From assembly GCA_001567505.1 (NCBI GenBank), contig LLEU01000045.1, positions 1 through 39,653 of the forward strand: a stretch of DNA of 39,653 bases. The letters are read 5' to 3'. The notes under the pieces were generated by a model, which saw only the letters and a program-made list of their open reading frames with translations, made no database searches and was not told where the DNA came from. The translations under genes and the position numbers were made by a program. The stretch comes from Acidobacteria bacterium OLB17 (lineage in GTDB: Bacteria > Acidobacteriota > Blastocatellia > Pyrinomonadales > Pyrinomonadaceae). Below are positions 1-11,018 of this stretch, piece after piece (within the stretch, counting starts at the first letter, position 1; each line of letters opens with the position of its first letter).

Positions 1-1
1 C

Positions 2-106
2 GCAATCGCCGTATCACCGAACATTCGCCGCATTATCGCAATAATTCGCCGCACGCATCCGAACATTCGCCGCATTATCGCAATAATTCGCCGCACTGCT
101 GCCGTA
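2..106. repeat. 21-bp tandem repeat array at the window edge
   Basis: Five consecutive 21-bp units are visible. Units starting at 23, 44, 65 and 86 all begin with attcgccgca, and two alternating variants make a 42-bp higher-order period. The 38-bp block at 17-54 recurs exactly at 59-96. A weaker related unit precedes them at about 2-22. The period keeps one reading frame open on the + strand from 2 to a stop at 113-115, but there is no start codon or ribosome binding site, so I do not call a gene. The array may continue beyond the window. It lies downstream of the methyltransferase gene. The rest of 1-146 shows nothing else. Confidence 0.85.
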
Positions 107-146
107 ATTCCGTGAATTCTCGAAAGCGTTCTCTGAACGGAATGCT

Positions 147-1814
147 CTATTCGTCAATGTTTTCGGGCATTTCAGCGAAAAGGCCGCCTTGATCGCTCTT
201 TGTTGCTATGCTTTTCGCGGCCTGTTTGAAGGTTTGGATGTTTGGCGGCAGTTCCGGCTGTTTGCCGTTGAGGATGTCTTCGACGGTGAGGATCTGGAGC
301 CGCGGATAATCTTTGTTCCAGCCGTCCGAGTGATAGAAACCTTTGCCGACGGCTTCCTCGATCATCGGTTTTGTCGGGTTTTCGAGGGTTAGGAAGATGC
401 CGATAGCGGCTTTTTCGCGTTCGACGACGTGCCCGAGGTCGCGTATCTGGGCGACATTCACGCCGCCGCCTTTTACCGAGACGACGACCTTCTTCGCCTT
501 GTCCGAATTATCGTCGGTGAAGACGATCATTCCGTCGATGCCGCCGTCCGCGCCTTTCTTGCCCTCTTTCTTTCCGGCCTCGGAGCCGAAAGCTTTCGCA
601 CCGATGAGCGGAAGTATCCACCACTGGAAGCCGTATTTATCTTTTGCCGCCAACTCTCTCGCACCGCCGAGGTCTTCGGGCTGGCCGATGACCTTATAAT
701 CTTTGCCGGCGACAAGATCGAACGAATCTTTCAGCCGCAATTTTTGCAGGCCGACCGATAAATGCGTGATGTCGATGCCGATCCATTCGCGGCCCAGCTT
801 CTGCGCCGCCTCGATCGTCGTCCCGCATCCGCAGAACGGATCCAACACAACATCGCCCTCGTTCGACGACGCCGAAATGATCCGCTCAAGAAGCGCTACA
901 GGCTTTTGTGTCGGATAGCCGAGGGATTCATTTTGCGGAGCAGGTTTAATATCGTCGATTAGGTCTTGAATCGGTACGCCTTTATTCTCATCCAAGTATC
1001 GTTTGAATCTTGGAACGGTCCCCGGATTCGTCTGTACGATTAATCCTTGATCGTATAACTCCTGCATCCGCGTCCGGCTGTATCGCCAGTAGCGTGTAAC
1101 GCCAAGAAATTCGTATTCAGGATTTCCCTTTGCTGCCCCACCAGGACCAGTAATGTTATCCAGTTGGTACCGGCGCCCATTCTCGTCCACATGCCGGTAA
1201 GAATTTTCAATGTATTCCTTTGAGTAAGGAGTAAAGACGTCATTTCGGGTTGCGTTACTGGATTTCGTAAAGTAAAGAATAATGTCGTGAATGCGCCCGT
1301 AATGCAAAACATTTCCTTGAGCTCTATCACTATGCGCAGTTGTCCTTTTCCAAACAATTTCGTTTTGAAAATTCTTTCCACCAAAGATCGTATCGAGCAA
1401 GATCTTCAGATAATGGCTTGCGGTCGGGTCGCAGTGGAGATAGAGCGAGCCGGTCGGTTTCAGGACGCGGTGGAGTTCTTTCAATCGAATTGCCATCATC
1501 ACTAGATACGCGAGCATCTGATTCCCCTTATTTTGACCACTAATGAAGCCTCGGAAGGCTTCGACCATTCGTCCGACCTGATCGGGTTCGGTGATCAGTT
1601 CGTTGTAGGTCTGTTCGGCCTGCAGGTTCCAGTGCCACGTGTCTTCAAAGGCGGTTATCTGCGATTCGCTCTCGGTTCCCGTCTCGTTCTTGAAAAGAAC
1701 GTTGTAGTTTCGGTTTGAGTTAAAAGGCGGGTCGAGATAGATAAGATCGACAGACTCGTCCTTTATGTACTCACGCAGGATATTGAGGTTATCGCCGTAA
1801 TATAGGGTGTTCAT
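147..1814 (-). CDS. Site-specific DNA methyltransferase (N4/N6, beta class) fused to a PD-(D/E)xK nuclease-like domain
   Basis: This 555-residue protein should methylate adenine or cytosine amino groups in DNA. The catalytic motif DPPF is at residues 28-31, near the N-terminus. The S-adenosylmethionine motif DPFCGCGTT comes later, around residues 325-333, so motif order IV then I gives the beta class. After the methylase, residues of about 405-510 hold GADGGIDG (near 423) followed by VVSVKGGG (near 445), the acidic residue and Lys arrangement of Mrr-like restriction endonucleases. An ATG start at 1814 is chosen because MNTLYYGDNL is the usual N-terminus of the family; a longer reading frame to 1865 has no family-like sequence. 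No specificity subunit or separate endonuclease lies beside it. Whether the nuclease-like domain cuts DNA cannot be told from sequence. Confidence 0.88.
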   Translation of the reverse strand: MNTLYYGDNLNILREYIKDESVDLIYLDPPFNSNRNYNVLFKNETGTESESQITAFEDTWHWNLQAEQTYNELITEPDQVGRMVEAFRGFISGQNKGNQMLAYLVMMAIRLKELHRVLKPTGSLYLHCDPTASHYLKILLDTIFGGKNFQNEIVWKRTTAHSDRAQGNVLHYGRIHDIILYFTKSSNATRNDVFTPYSKEYIENSYRHVDENGRRYQLDNITGPGGAAKGNPEYEFLGVTRYWRYSRTRMQELYDQGLIVQTNPGTVPRFKRYLDENKGVPIQDLIDDIKPAPQNESLGYPTQKPVALLERIISASSNEGDVVLDPFCGCGTTIEAAQKLGREWIGIDITHLSVGLQKLRLKDSFDLVAGKDYKVIGQPEDLGGARELAAKDKYGFQWWILPLIGAKAFGSEAGKKEGKKGADGGIDGMIVFTDDNSDKAKKVVVSVKGGGVNVAQIRDLGHVVEREKAAIGIFLTLENPTKPMIEEAVGKGFYHSDGWNKDYPRLQILTVEDILNGKQPELPPNIQTFKQAAKSIATKSDQGGLFAEMPENIDE

Positions 1815-1846
1815 CGGGTTGTTTTCGGGGTGCGAAGCGCACGAAA

Positions 1847-1876
1847 AGATTACCACTGCCCGCAATTCTTTGACAA
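1847..1876 (-). promoter_or_regulatory. Possible sigma70-type promoter for the methyltransferase gene
   Basis: On the minus strand TTGTCA (1876-1871) is followed after 18 bp by TAATCT (1852-1847), giving a leader of roughly 26 nt before the ATG at 1814. The -35 matches 5 of 6 consensus positions and the -10 only 3 of 6, so this is a weak call. Confidence 0.3.
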
Positions 1877-1898
1877 CGGAGCCGCAAGCGCGAGAAAG

Positions 1899-1941
1899 GA
1901 TCGTGAATTACCGCCGGTCGGCATTCACGATCTTTTTTTTT
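1899..1941 (+). terminator. Hairpin with T-tract between rho and the methyltransferase gene
   Basis: A perfect 10-bp stem pairs 1899-1908 (gatcgtgaat) with 1923-1932 (attcacgatc), with a 14-nt GC-rich loop that can form 3 further pairs. A run of nine T follows at 1933-1941 on the + strand, so the strong intrinsic-terminator polarity is rightward, against both neighbouring genes. Read leftward from rho, the stem is preceded by A9 and followed only by CCTTTCTC, a poor U-tract. It may end rho transcription weakly and block antisense transcription into rho strongly. Confidence 0.6.
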
Positions 1942-1956
1942 AAAAATGCTAAAGAC

Positions 1957-3366
<1,410 letters not shown>

Positions 3367-3619
3367 TTTCTTAGTTCAACTATTTAGAGATTGGATTTAA
3401 CAGTAATAATTGCGGTGCTTGAGCCTCACGCCGTGAGAATGCTAGAGATCAAAAGGCGGATTATAAAAAAATTTCTCCGACGGAGACAGACACAAGTATG
3501 GAATTTCGCAGTTGAAAGTTACCGCGTTCTAGCCAAAAACCGGCTATATCAAGAAAGCCTGAATTTAAGGGATTCCCCAAAGAATACACAACTAAACGGT
3601 CAAACGCAAGGAAAAAATA

Positions 3620-4202
3620 TCAAAAATCTGCTGTTGCCCTTGCGATCCTTGCCCATAGCTCGTCGCGTCCGCGGCCGGTCTCCGCCGAAAATGCGATGAT
3701 CTCGGCACCATCGAACGTCTTTCGGATCACCTTTAGCGACCTCGCAAGCTCGTTTGCCGAGAGCTTGTCGGCCTTCGTCGCCGCAACGACGAAAGGCCTT
3801 TGATTCACGACCAACCATTCGTTCAGCTGCCGGTCAAGAGCAGTTGGTTCATGCCGCGAATCGACGAGGTGCACGCAGAGTGCAAGTTCGTCACGGTAGC
3901 TCAAATAATCCTCCGCCATTCTGCCCCAATCCGCCCGCATCGCTTTTGAGACCTTTGCATAGCCGTAACCAGGCAGATCTGCAAAGTAGAACGCGTCATT
4001 GATCAGAAAAAAAGTTGATCGATTGCGTTCGTCCCGGCGACGAGGAAGTTCGTGCAAGGCCTCGGCGTTGGAGAAGCGAGTTTATCAAGGACGACTTCCC
4101 TACGTTCGACCGCCCAAGGAACGCGATCTCCGGCCTCGGATCCGTGACCCAGTGCGCCCGTTCGAACGCGCTTTTGATGAACTCGGCAGACGTGATCTTC
4201 AT
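3620..4202 (-). CDS. engB: Ribosome biogenesis GTP-binding protein EngB/YsxC (frame broken by 1 nt)
   Basis: This small GTPase is needed for assembly of the large ribosomal subunit. It starts at ATG 4202 with [13 protein letters not shown], followed by G1 [10 protein letters not shown]2/G3 region [13 protein letters not shown], then [10 protein letters not shown] (G3), and TKADK (G4). The reading frame breaks in a run of seven T on the minus strand (+ strand A-run at about 4009-4015). With six T the frame reads [13 protein letters not shown] straight into the G3 motif and gives 193 residues, the usual family length. I read this as one inserted base rather than gene loss. It lies 20 nt downstream of the lon stop and is the last gene of the tig-clpP-clpX-lon cluster. 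Confidence 0.92.
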
Positions 4203-4222
4203 CCCGGAAACGCGTGAGAACC

Positions 4223-6644
4223 TTATTCGATCGTCGCCGAAATATCGCCGCCCGTTTGATCCGGAGCCCATATCTGCGGAAGTTCGGCTTCGGCGTCCGG
4301 AACGTCGGATTCGAGCGCATGAAGCAGCACCTCTCGATGTCATCGACGATATTTATCTTCAGGTCGTCCCGTACTTCCTCGGGAATGTCCGCGAGGTCCT
4401 TCTCATTGTCGCGCGGAATGACCAGCGTGTTCAGGCCGAACCGGTGTGCGGCAAGAAGCTTTTCTTTCAAGCCGCCGATCGGGAGGACCTTGCCGCGTAA
4501 GGTGATCTCGCCTGTCATCGCGACGTCGCCCCGGACACGCTTTCCGGTGAGGGCGGAAACCATCGCGACGGCCATCGTAATACCGGCCGAAGGCCCATCC
4601 TTCGGGATCGCTCCCTCAGGCACGTGTATATGCAGGTCTTTCTCGCGAAAATCCGTAGAATCGATCCCGAGGCGTTCAGCCCGCGATCTAACGCAAGTTA
4701 GCGCCGCACGAGCAGATTCCTGCATAACTTCGCCAAGCTTACCTGTGAGCGTAATGTCGCCCTTGCCTTTAACGAGCGTTGCCTCGACCTGAAGCACATC
4801 GCCGCCGACCTCGGTCCAAGCAAGGCCGTTCACGAGTCCGACCTCGCCTTCCCTTGCGATGTCCTGATCGCGGTATTTTACCGTACCAAGAAGCTCGCGT
4901 GCCTTTGCGGCATCAATGATGACGCTGCTGTCGGCCGGAAGCAGTCCCGCAACCGATTTCCTTGCGATCTTCCGCAGGCACGAACCGATCTGGCGTTCCA
5001 GCGTGCGAACGCCTGATTCGCGGGTGTAATGACGTATCACTTCGAGAATTCCGTCGTCCGAGAACGAGACCTTCTTCGGGTCGATACCCGTATTCTCGCA
5101 CTGCTTCGGGATCAGATGCCGTTTGGCGATCTCGGTCTTTTCTCGCTCGGTATAGCCCGAGAGGTTCAGGATCTCGAGCCTGTCCTGAAGCGGTGCCGGG
5201 ATCGAATGCAGCACGTTCGCGGTCGCGATGAAAAAGACGCTCGAAAGGTCGTAATCGACATCGAGATAATGGTCGCGAAACGTGCAGTTCTGTTCGGGAT
5301 CGAGCACTTCGAGCAAGGCCGCGCTTGGGTCGCCGCGGTAATCGCGTCCGAGTTTATCGACCTCGTCAAGCAAAATGACCGGATTCACCGTTCCCGCACG
5401 TTTCAGAAGCTGAATGACCTGGCCCGGCATCGAACCGATGTACGTCCTGCGATGGCCGCGTATCTCAGCTTCGTCGTGAACGCCGCCGAGCGCCATTCGC
5501 ACGAATTTTCTGCCGGTCGCATTCGCGATCGACTTGCCAAGCGACGTCTTGCCGACTCCCGGCGCACCGACAAAGCAAAGGATCGTACCTTTCGGATTTT
5601 TTACAAGCTGCCTTACCGCGAGAAACTCAAGAATGCGCTCCTTGATCTTTTCAAGCCCGAAATGATCCTCGTTAAGGGTCGCTTCAGCCTCGGCGAGGTC
5701 ATCGACTCCTGGCTTCGTGTCTGCCAAGGTACGTTCACGAGCCAGTCGATGTAAGTTCGGCTCACGGTCCCTTCGGCGGACATCGGCGGCATCGACTCAA
5801 GCCGTCCGAATTCCTGCATCGCCTTTTCTTTCGCCTCGGCGGTCATCCCCGCTTCCTCGATCTTCTTCTTCAGCTCGTCGAGGTCCGCCTTTTCGTCCTT
5901 TCGGCCAAGCTCTTTATGGATGGCCTTTATTTGTTCGTTCAGGTAATACTCGCGTTGATGCTTGTCCATCGCTTTTTTCGTACGCGAATGGATGTTGCGG
6001 TCAAGCTGCCGCTTTTCGATCTCGGCCTCCAGCGCATTGATGATCGCCGTCAGCCTGTCCTGAACGCTTACTAGCTCGAGCAAGGCTTGTTTTTCCTCGA
6101 CGGGAACGCGCAAATGTGACGCCATCGAGTCGGCGATCTGGGCCGCCGAAACCCCGCGAAGGCTCGAATGAAGAGCGTCCGTGTATGCGTCCGGCGAAAC
6201 GCGCATTAGATTCTCGATCAGCGCGTGCACACGCTGAAGCAAAGCATCGGTGCGATAGCCGGTCTCGTCCGTTGCCGTAAGCCGGCGAAGATAGGCGTAA
6301 AGGACGCCATCCGGATCGGATTCTACGCGGAGCGAACGTCCGCGTTCGCGGCCTTCGACGACGACCTTTATCTGCCCGTTATCCTGTCGTTGTGCCTGCA
6401 CTATGCGGCCCAAGGTTCCCGTGTTGTAGATCTGCTCCGGCGAAGGTTCATCGACGGTTGCGTCGTGCTGCGTTGCAAGAAAGATCACACGGTCGCCGGA
6501 CATCGCGCGCTCCAACGCGGCAACCGACGAGGGACGCCCGATCTTGAATGCGACCTTCGTGAACGGGAATATCACGACGTCGCGTATCGGTACCATAGGA
6601 AACCGTTCGACGTCCGAGGGCATTTGATCTGAGAATTCCTGCAT
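4223..6644 (-). CDS. lon: ATP-dependent Lon protease (two 1-nt frame breaks)
   Basis: This cytosolic AAA+ serine protease degrades damaged and regulatory proteins. The N-terminal substrate-binding domain begins [20 protein letters not shown], and a coiled segment around [16 protein letters not shown] follows. Walker A is [11 protein letters not shown], and the sensor region includes [12 protein letters not shown]. The protease domain has the Ser of DGPSAGIT and the Lys of [12 protein letters not shown]. The frame breaks twice. Near 5724 NVPW must join [10 protein letters not shown], restored by one G. Near 4332 VDDIE must join EVLLHALES, restored by one base. With both repaired the protein is 807 residues, ends ISATIE at a TAA at 4223-4225, and matches normal Lon length. 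Unrepaired, the 3' frame would run into engB and overlap it. It is preceded by clpX 217 bp upstream on the same strand. Confidence 0.94.
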
Positions 6645-6861
6645 ACGCTTTGGGGAAAACGAGGCTAAATATATGAGGCTACTTTGCTCGTCTTATATCG
6701 GTATAAGTCTATTTACTCAAACCGACGCCAAAAATGCAATCATTTTGCATTATCAAGACGGCACAATGACCTAATTTCTACTCCCGCGATGGGAGAAAGA
6801 AATACCTATTAAGGCTGATTTTTTAGAAATTTTTTGAGATGAACGGTGCCTGCGGCCGCTT
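6645..6861. other. AT-rich spacer between clpX and lon
   Basis: This 217-bp spacer holds no gene. A 7-bp inverted repeat aatgcaa/ttgcatt lies at 6733-6739 and 6745-6751 with a 5-nt loop. T-runs at about 6820-6835 are not preceded by a convincing stem. It probably carries the lon promoter, but I cannot fix one. No CIRCE-type heat-shock operator was seen. Confidence 0.4.
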
Positions 6862-8109
6862 CTAGGCGGCTTCTTCCTGGCGCGAATCCGCGACCTCGAA
6901 GACGGGCACTTTGCGTTCGACCATTTCCTTTGTGATGACGATCTCTTTAAGATTCGTCTGCCCGGGAAGCACATACATCGGGTCGAGCAGGATCTCTTCA
7001 AGGATCATCATCAGCCCGCGTGCCCCGACCTTGCGCTTATGAGCTTCCTGCGCGACGGCAAGCAAGGCTCCTTCGGTGAACTTGATGCCGATATTATCGA
7101 ACTCGAACTTCTTCTGATACTGCTTGACGAGCGCGTTCTTCGGCTCGGTAAGTATCTTTACGAGCGCGGCGGCGTCCAGCTCATCGAGCGTCCCGATCAC
7201 GGGAAGGCGGCCGACGAATTCCGGGATCAGCCCGTACTGAATTAGATCGACGGGCTCAAGCTTGCTGATGGAATCAATGTGCCGCTGCCGATTGCTCTTG
7301 ACCTCGGCCTGGAAACCAAGGGATTTATTGCGGAAACGCTTCTCGACGACCTTCTCAAGGCCGATGAATGCACCGCCGCAAATGAAAAGGATGTTCGTCG
7401 TATCGAGCTGCTGAAAGTCCTGCTGCGGGTGCTTTCTGCCGCCGCCGACAGGGATATTCGCGACCGTGCCTTCAAGTATCTTTAGAAGCGCCTGCTGGAC
7501 GCCCTCGCCCGATACGTCTCGCGTGATCGACGGATTGTCGTCCTTACGGCAGATCTTATCGATCTCGTCGATGTAGATGATGCCGTGCTGAGCCTTTTCA
7601 AGGTCACCGCCTGCCGCCTGCACAAGGCGATTCAGAATGTTCTCTACATCCTCGCCAACGTAGCCCGCTTCCGTAAGGCTCGTAGCATCGACAATGCAGA
7701 ACGGAACGCTTAAGACCCGTGCAAGCGTTTGTGCAAGCAGGGTTTTGCCTGTTCCCGTAGGGCCGATCAGGAGGATATTCGATTTTTGAAGCTCGACATC
7801 CGAACGGCGTTTTGCGAGTTCGAGCCGTTTATAATGCTGATAAACGGCGACCGAGAGCCTCTTTTTCGGCTCGTCCTGACCTATTACGTATTCGTCGAGG
7901 ATCGCCTTGATCTCGGTCGGCTTCGGTAGGCTTGTGCGCGTCGAGATCGTGTCGGTGCGTTCATCGTCGTTTATGATCTCGTTGCAGATATCAATGCACT
8001 CATTGCAGACATAGACGCCCGGGCCCGCGATCAGCTTGCGGACATCATTCTGCGATTTTCCGCAGAAGGAACAATTCAGTATCTCTTCCGGACGATTGAA
8101 ATGAGGCAT
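6862..8109 (-). CDS. clpX: ATP-dependent Clp protease ATP-binding subunit ClpX
   Basis: This 415-residue AAA+ unfoldase feeds substrates to ClpP. The N-terminal zinc-binding domain has all four cysteines, C13, C16, C35 and C38. Walker A GPTGTGKT is at 116-123 and Walker [11 protein letters not shown] is near 180-190. The segment [10 protein letters not shown] corresponds to the IGF loop that docks on ClpP, with Leu in place of Ile. Arginine-finger region [12 protein letters not shown] and the C-terminal [15 protein letters not shown] are conserved. It follows clpP with a 23-nt gap, so the two are surely co-transcribed. Confidence 0.97.
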   Translation of the reverse strand: MPHFNRPEEILNCSFCGKSQNDVRKLIAGPGVYVCNECIDICNEIINDDERTDTISTRTSLPKPTEIKAILDEYVIGQDEPKKRLSVAVYQHYKRLELAKRRSDVELQKSNILLIGPTGTGKTLLAQTLARVLSVPFCIVDATSLTEAGYVGEDVENILNRLVQAAGGDLEKAQHGIIYIDEIDKICRKDDNPSITRDVSGEGVQQALLKILEGTVANIPVGGGRKHPQQDFQQLDTTNILFICGGAFIGLEKVVEKRFRNKSLGFQAEVKSNRQRHIDSISKLEPVDLIQYGLIPEFVGRLPVIGTLDELDAAALVKILTEPKNALVKQYQKKFEFDNIGIKFTEGALLAVAQEAHKRKVGARGLMMILEEILLDPMYVLPGQTNLKEIVITKEMVERKVPVFEVADSRQEEAA

Positions 8110-8132
8110 ATTTCCTTTTAGTTACGGTTCTC

Positions 8133-8720
8133 CTACTTTTCCCTGTGCTCGATGACCTCGTCGATCAGGCCGTATTCCTTTGCCTGAAGCGGATTCAGGA
8201 TGCGGTCGCGTTCGACGTCCTTTTCGACCTGCTCAAATGTCTGGCCCGTGTGGTGAGCGATCAGCTGCGAGGTCATCTCACGCATTCTGAGGATCTCCTC
8301 GGCCATGATCCGGACATCGGTCGCCTGTCCCTGGGCTCCGCCTGACGGCTGGTGGATCAGGATGCGCGAATGCGGCAGGGCGAAACGCTTGCCCTTTGTG
8401 CCAGCGGTCAAAAGAAGGGCCGCCATCGATGCACACTGTCCGACGCAGATGGTCGTCACATCGTTTTTGATGAACTGCATCGTGTCGTAGATGGCCATGC
8501 CGGCAGTTATCGAGCCGCCCGGCGAATTGATGTAAAGGTTAATGTCGCGTTCCGGGTCCTCGGCCTCGAGGAACAAGAGCTGTGCGACGAGGAGATTCGC
8601 GATCTGATCGTCGATCGGCGTCCCAATAAAGATAATGCTGTCTTTGAGCAGGCGAGAATAGATGTCAAAGGCGCGTTCGCCTCGGGACGTCTGCTCAACA
8701 ACCATTGGTACAAGTGCCAT
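8133..8720 (-). CDS. clpP: ATP-dependent Clp protease proteolytic subunit ClpP
   Basis: This 195-residue subunit forms the tetradecameric chamber of ClpXP. The triad is visible as S98 in GQCASMAA, H123 in LIHQPSGG and D172 in VERDRIL, at the same numbers as the classical enzyme. The N-terminus [20 protein letters not shown] is typical, with a short propeptide. The gene lies between tig (146 bp upstream) and clpX (23 bp downstream). Confidence 0.97.
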   Translation of the reverse strand: MALVPMVVEQTSRGERAFDIYSRLLKDSIIFIGTPIDDQIANLLVAQLLFLEAEDPERDINLYINSPGGSITAGMAIYDTMQFIKNDVTTICVGQCASMAALLLTAGTKGKRFALPHSRILIHQPSGGAQGQATDVRIMAEEILRMREMTSQLIAHHTGQTFEQVEKDVERDRILNPLQAKEYGLIDEVIEHREK

Positions 8721-8785
8721 AGATTTGGATTCCCTAAGTAAGCAAAAACTTCAATATCTGAAGTGAAAAATCAAGTGATAAATCG

Positions 8786-8816
8786 TAAACCGTTGCAAGC
8801 CTTACAGCTTGCGGCT
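8786..8816 (-). other. Small stem-loop downstream of tig
   Basis: In the 146-bp tig-clpP gap, gcaagc and gcttgc face each other across the loop cttaca at roughly 8796-8813. There is no T-tract on the minus strand, so this is at most a weak attenuator. Otherwise the gap shows nothing. Confidence 0.3.
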
Positions 8817-8866
8817 TTCACACTTTGGATTCTACCGCTTTCAGCCTCGATTGCAAGCCCGAACGC

Positions 8867-10291
8867 CTACGCTTCTTTTGCGGCCTTCTTCTTCGGAGCT
8901 TTCTTCTTTTTCGGCTTCTCATCGCCGTCGGAGGAAGCTTCGGCCTTCTCATTCGCAGCGGCCAACATCGCGGCCTCGTCGATCCATTCACCGTCCGCGA
9001 TCTTTGCGGCGGCAATAACGGCTTCGATGGACTTTCGAGTTTTCAGGTTGTTGCGAATGTTGTCGATCCCGCCCTGTTTTTCAAGCGATCCGCGGATCTC
9101 TTCAGGCGAAACTCGGTAATACTCGGCAAGCTTCCCGATCTCCTCATTGACCTCGGCCTCATCTACCGAAACGTTCTCCGCCTCGGCGATCTTATCAAGC
9201 AGGATAGCCCCGCGAACATCCCGCTCGGCCTGCGTCCGCATATTCGCGTATGCAAGCTCGATAAAGTCCTTCTGGACCTTCGAAGGGTCGATCCCGCGGT
9301 TCTGCAGATCGTGTGCAAAGTTATTCAGAAGGTTCCGTGCCTGATTCTCGATCAACACTTTCGGGACCTCGAATTTGTTCTCTTCGATCACCTTTGCGAT
9401 CGCATCATTGCGAAGTCGGGCGTCGGCATCGGCGAGTGCCATCTTTTCGACATCGGCTCGGAGGCGCGAGCGAAGTTCCGCGAGCGACTCATAACCTTCG
9501 TCAAGGCTCTTTGCCCAATCGTCATTCAGTTCGGGGACCTCCGAACGGCCTACGGATTTGACCTTTGCCTTGTAATGAACGGTCTTTCCGGCAAGAGCCG
9601 CGGACGAGAATGTCTCAGGATAAGTAACCGTAAATTCCTTTTCCTCGTCCTCGCGGACGCCGACCAGGTTGTCCGTAAATGCGGTCTCGATCGTTTCGCT
9701 GCCGAGTACGACCTCGAGGTCGTCCGCCGTGATCGGATCTTCGTCGGGTTGATCGTCAAACTTCCCCTCGAGATCTACGACCACAGTGTCTCCAAGGTCG
9801 GACGCGCGGCCCTCGACCGGGATCAAGGCGGCCTCACGCGTTAGCCGTTCATTGATGAGGTCTTCGATCTCCTTGTCCTCGACCGGGCGAACACGGCGCG
9901 TAACCTCGACGCCTTTGTAATTCGGGGTCGGGACGTCCGGCATCACTTCAACGTGGATATGGACCGAGAGCGGTTCGGAGCCGTTGACGGCGACCGTTTC
10001 GGGATTCTCAAGGTGCAAGTGCGGCTCCGTAAGCGGCGAAATGTCGTGTTCGCGGATCGCGTCGGTCACCTTTGCGGGAATGACGGCCTGAAGCACGTCG
10101 GACCGGATCTCATCCTTGTAGCGAAGCTTCACGACGTCTGCGGGCGCGAATCCTTTCCGGAAACCGGGAACGACCGCACGTTTGGCGTATTTCGCCACGG
10201 CCTTGCCGTAGGCGGCCTTCACCGTCTCGGCGTCGATCTCTATGTGTATCTCTCGCGTGGTCGGAGAGACTTCTTTCAACTCACTCTTCAT
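8867..10291 (-). CDS. tig: Trigger factor, ribosome-associated chaperone and peptidyl-prolyl isomerase
   Basis: This 474-residue protein binds the ribosome exit tunnel and shields nascent chains. The ribosome-docking signature VPGFRKG is in the N-terminal domain (near residues 41-47). An FKBP-type isomerase domain follows from about 155 to 245 (DLGDTVVVDLEG). The helical C-terminal chaperone domain includes ELNDDWAKSLDEGY. It ends in a basic tail of alternating Lys, Pro and Ala (after about residue 455), longer than in many relatives. It heads the tig-clpP-clpX-lon-engB order, a widely conserved quality-control cluster. Upstream on the minus strand TCGACA and TATCCT spaced 17 bp (about 10331-10303) could be a promoter, a weak match. 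Confidence 0.95.
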   Translation of the reverse strand: MKSELKEVSPTTREIHIEIDAETVKAAYGKAVAKYAKRAVVPGFRKGFAPADVVKLRYKDEIRSDVLQAVIPAKVTDAIREHDISPLTEPHLHLENPETVAVNGSEPLSVHIHVEVMPDVPTPNYKGVEVTRRVRPVEDKEIEDLINERLTREAALIPVEGRASDLGDTVVVDLEGKFDDQPDEDPITADDLEVVLGSETIETAFTDNLVGVREDEEKEFTVTYPETFSSAALAGKTVHYKAKVKSVGRSEVPELNDDWAKSLDEGYESLAELRSRLRADVEKMALADADARLRNDAIAKVIEENKFEVPKVLIENQARNLLNNFAHDLQNRGIDPSKVQKDFIELAYANMRTQAERDVRGAILLDKIAEAENVSVDEAEVNEEIGKLAEYYRVSPEEIRGSLEKQGGIDNIRNNLKTRKSIEAVIAAAKIADGEWIDEAAMLAAANEKAEASSDGDEKPKKKKAPKKKAAKEA

Positions 10292-10342
10292 CTAGGAAAA
10301 AGGATATAGAAGCGGGGAATAAATGTCGAATAATCGAGCGGG

Positions 10343-10633
10343 TTAGCCTTCGTGTACGGCGACAAGTTCGCCGTTGACGAACACGCGGTAGGTGCTTGGG
10401 CGGAACGCCGCAAAGAAAAGTGGCCGCGTCTTTTCTATCACGACCTCTGAAACATAAACACGGCACGAATTCGTCTTCTTCAAGCGAAAGGACAGATGTG
10501 TGAACGGATTCAGCACGCTGTCAAGCGGGATCTCGCCCTCGCGGGTAAGGATCTTAGATTCGCCTGTCATTCCGAGCCTGCGATATGCCACGGGGCGCCC
10601 GTCAACGATAAATTCGAACTGCGTATCGTTCAT
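10343..10633 (-). CDS. Hypothetical protein, 96 residues
   Basis: I do not recognise this family. The protein starts MNDTQFEFIVDGRPVAYRRL and looks like an all-beta soluble domain: alternating hydrophobic strands, no signal peptide and no membrane segment. Its ATG overlaps the stop of the VOC gene by 4 nt (ATGA at 10630-10633), which argues that it is a real, translationally coupled gene. It ends 51 nt before tig. No function can be assigned. Confidence 0.65.
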   Translation of the reverse strand: MNDTQFEFIVDGRPVAYRRLGMTGESKILTREGEIPLDSVLNPFTHLSFRLKKTNSCRVYVSEVVIEKTRPLFFAAFRPSTYRVFVNGELVAVHEG

Positions 10634-10983
10634 TTCGTGCTATCTGACCAAGCACCAAGCTCGTTGCCCGCCGGATCCGTGAAATGGAACCGCCTGCCGC
10701 CAGGAAACGAAAAGATCTCTTTCGTGATACTCCCGCCCGAGGCCTTGACACGTTCGAACGCGGCTTCCAAGTCCTCGACATAAATCACCGGGAGAACTGA
10801 CGCCGAGGGATCTTCGGCGTTTATGCCGCTCCCGACGCCGCTACTGCGTGTGTCCGCGTAATCGTCACCCCACTGTTGGTATGACCAGCCAAACGCCGCC
10901 TCGAAAAAGGCCCTTGTCCGTCCAAGCTCTTCGACAGTCCTTGCCGGGAACTCAACGTAGTCGATATGGTGATTGGTGCTCAT
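10630..10983 (-). CDS. VOC-superfamily (glyoxalase/bleomycin-resistance-like) protein
   Basis: This 117-residue protein is one VOC module pair. It begins MSTNHHIDYVEFPARTVEEL, then AFFEAAFGW, VIYVEDLEAAFERVKASGG, and ends FTDPAGNELGAWSD. The first-strand His (HIDYVEF) and the last-strand Glu (GNELG) are the usual metal ligands. The family covers glyoxalases, dioxygenases and resistance proteins, so the substrate is unknown. The start at 10983 is chosen because a longer reading frame upstream runs through the tRNA-Leu gene. The downstream hypothetical gene is coupled by an ATGA overlap. Confidence 0.85.
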   Translation of the reverse strand: MSTNHHIDYVEFPARTVEELGRTRAFFEAAFGWSYQQWGDDYADTRSSGVGSGINAEDPSASVLPVIYVEDLEAAFERVKASGGSITKEIFSFPGGRRFHFTDPAGNELGAWSDSTK

Positions 10984-11018
10984 GTCAGGCTCCGCAAGAA
11001 GATCGGGCAAAAATAATG

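Noticed and set aside
17..96. Possible CRISPR array from two exact 38-bp copies
   Set aside because: The copies are separated by only 4 nt and break into 21-bp subunits. There are no spacers and no cas genes.
4009..4015. Programmed frameshifting in engB at T7
   Set aside because: EngB is not known to use it, and eleven similar breaks occur in unrelated genes, so sequencing error is simpler.
3996..4343. Separate short protein holding the first half of EngB with an Arg-rich N-terminus
   Set aside because: The N-terminal part is an out-of-frame reading of the lon end. The engB start at 4202 and the 1-nt repair explain it better.
8825..9844. Rightward frame of 339 codons across tig
   Set aside because: It is a shadow of the trigger factor gene, caused by codon bias.
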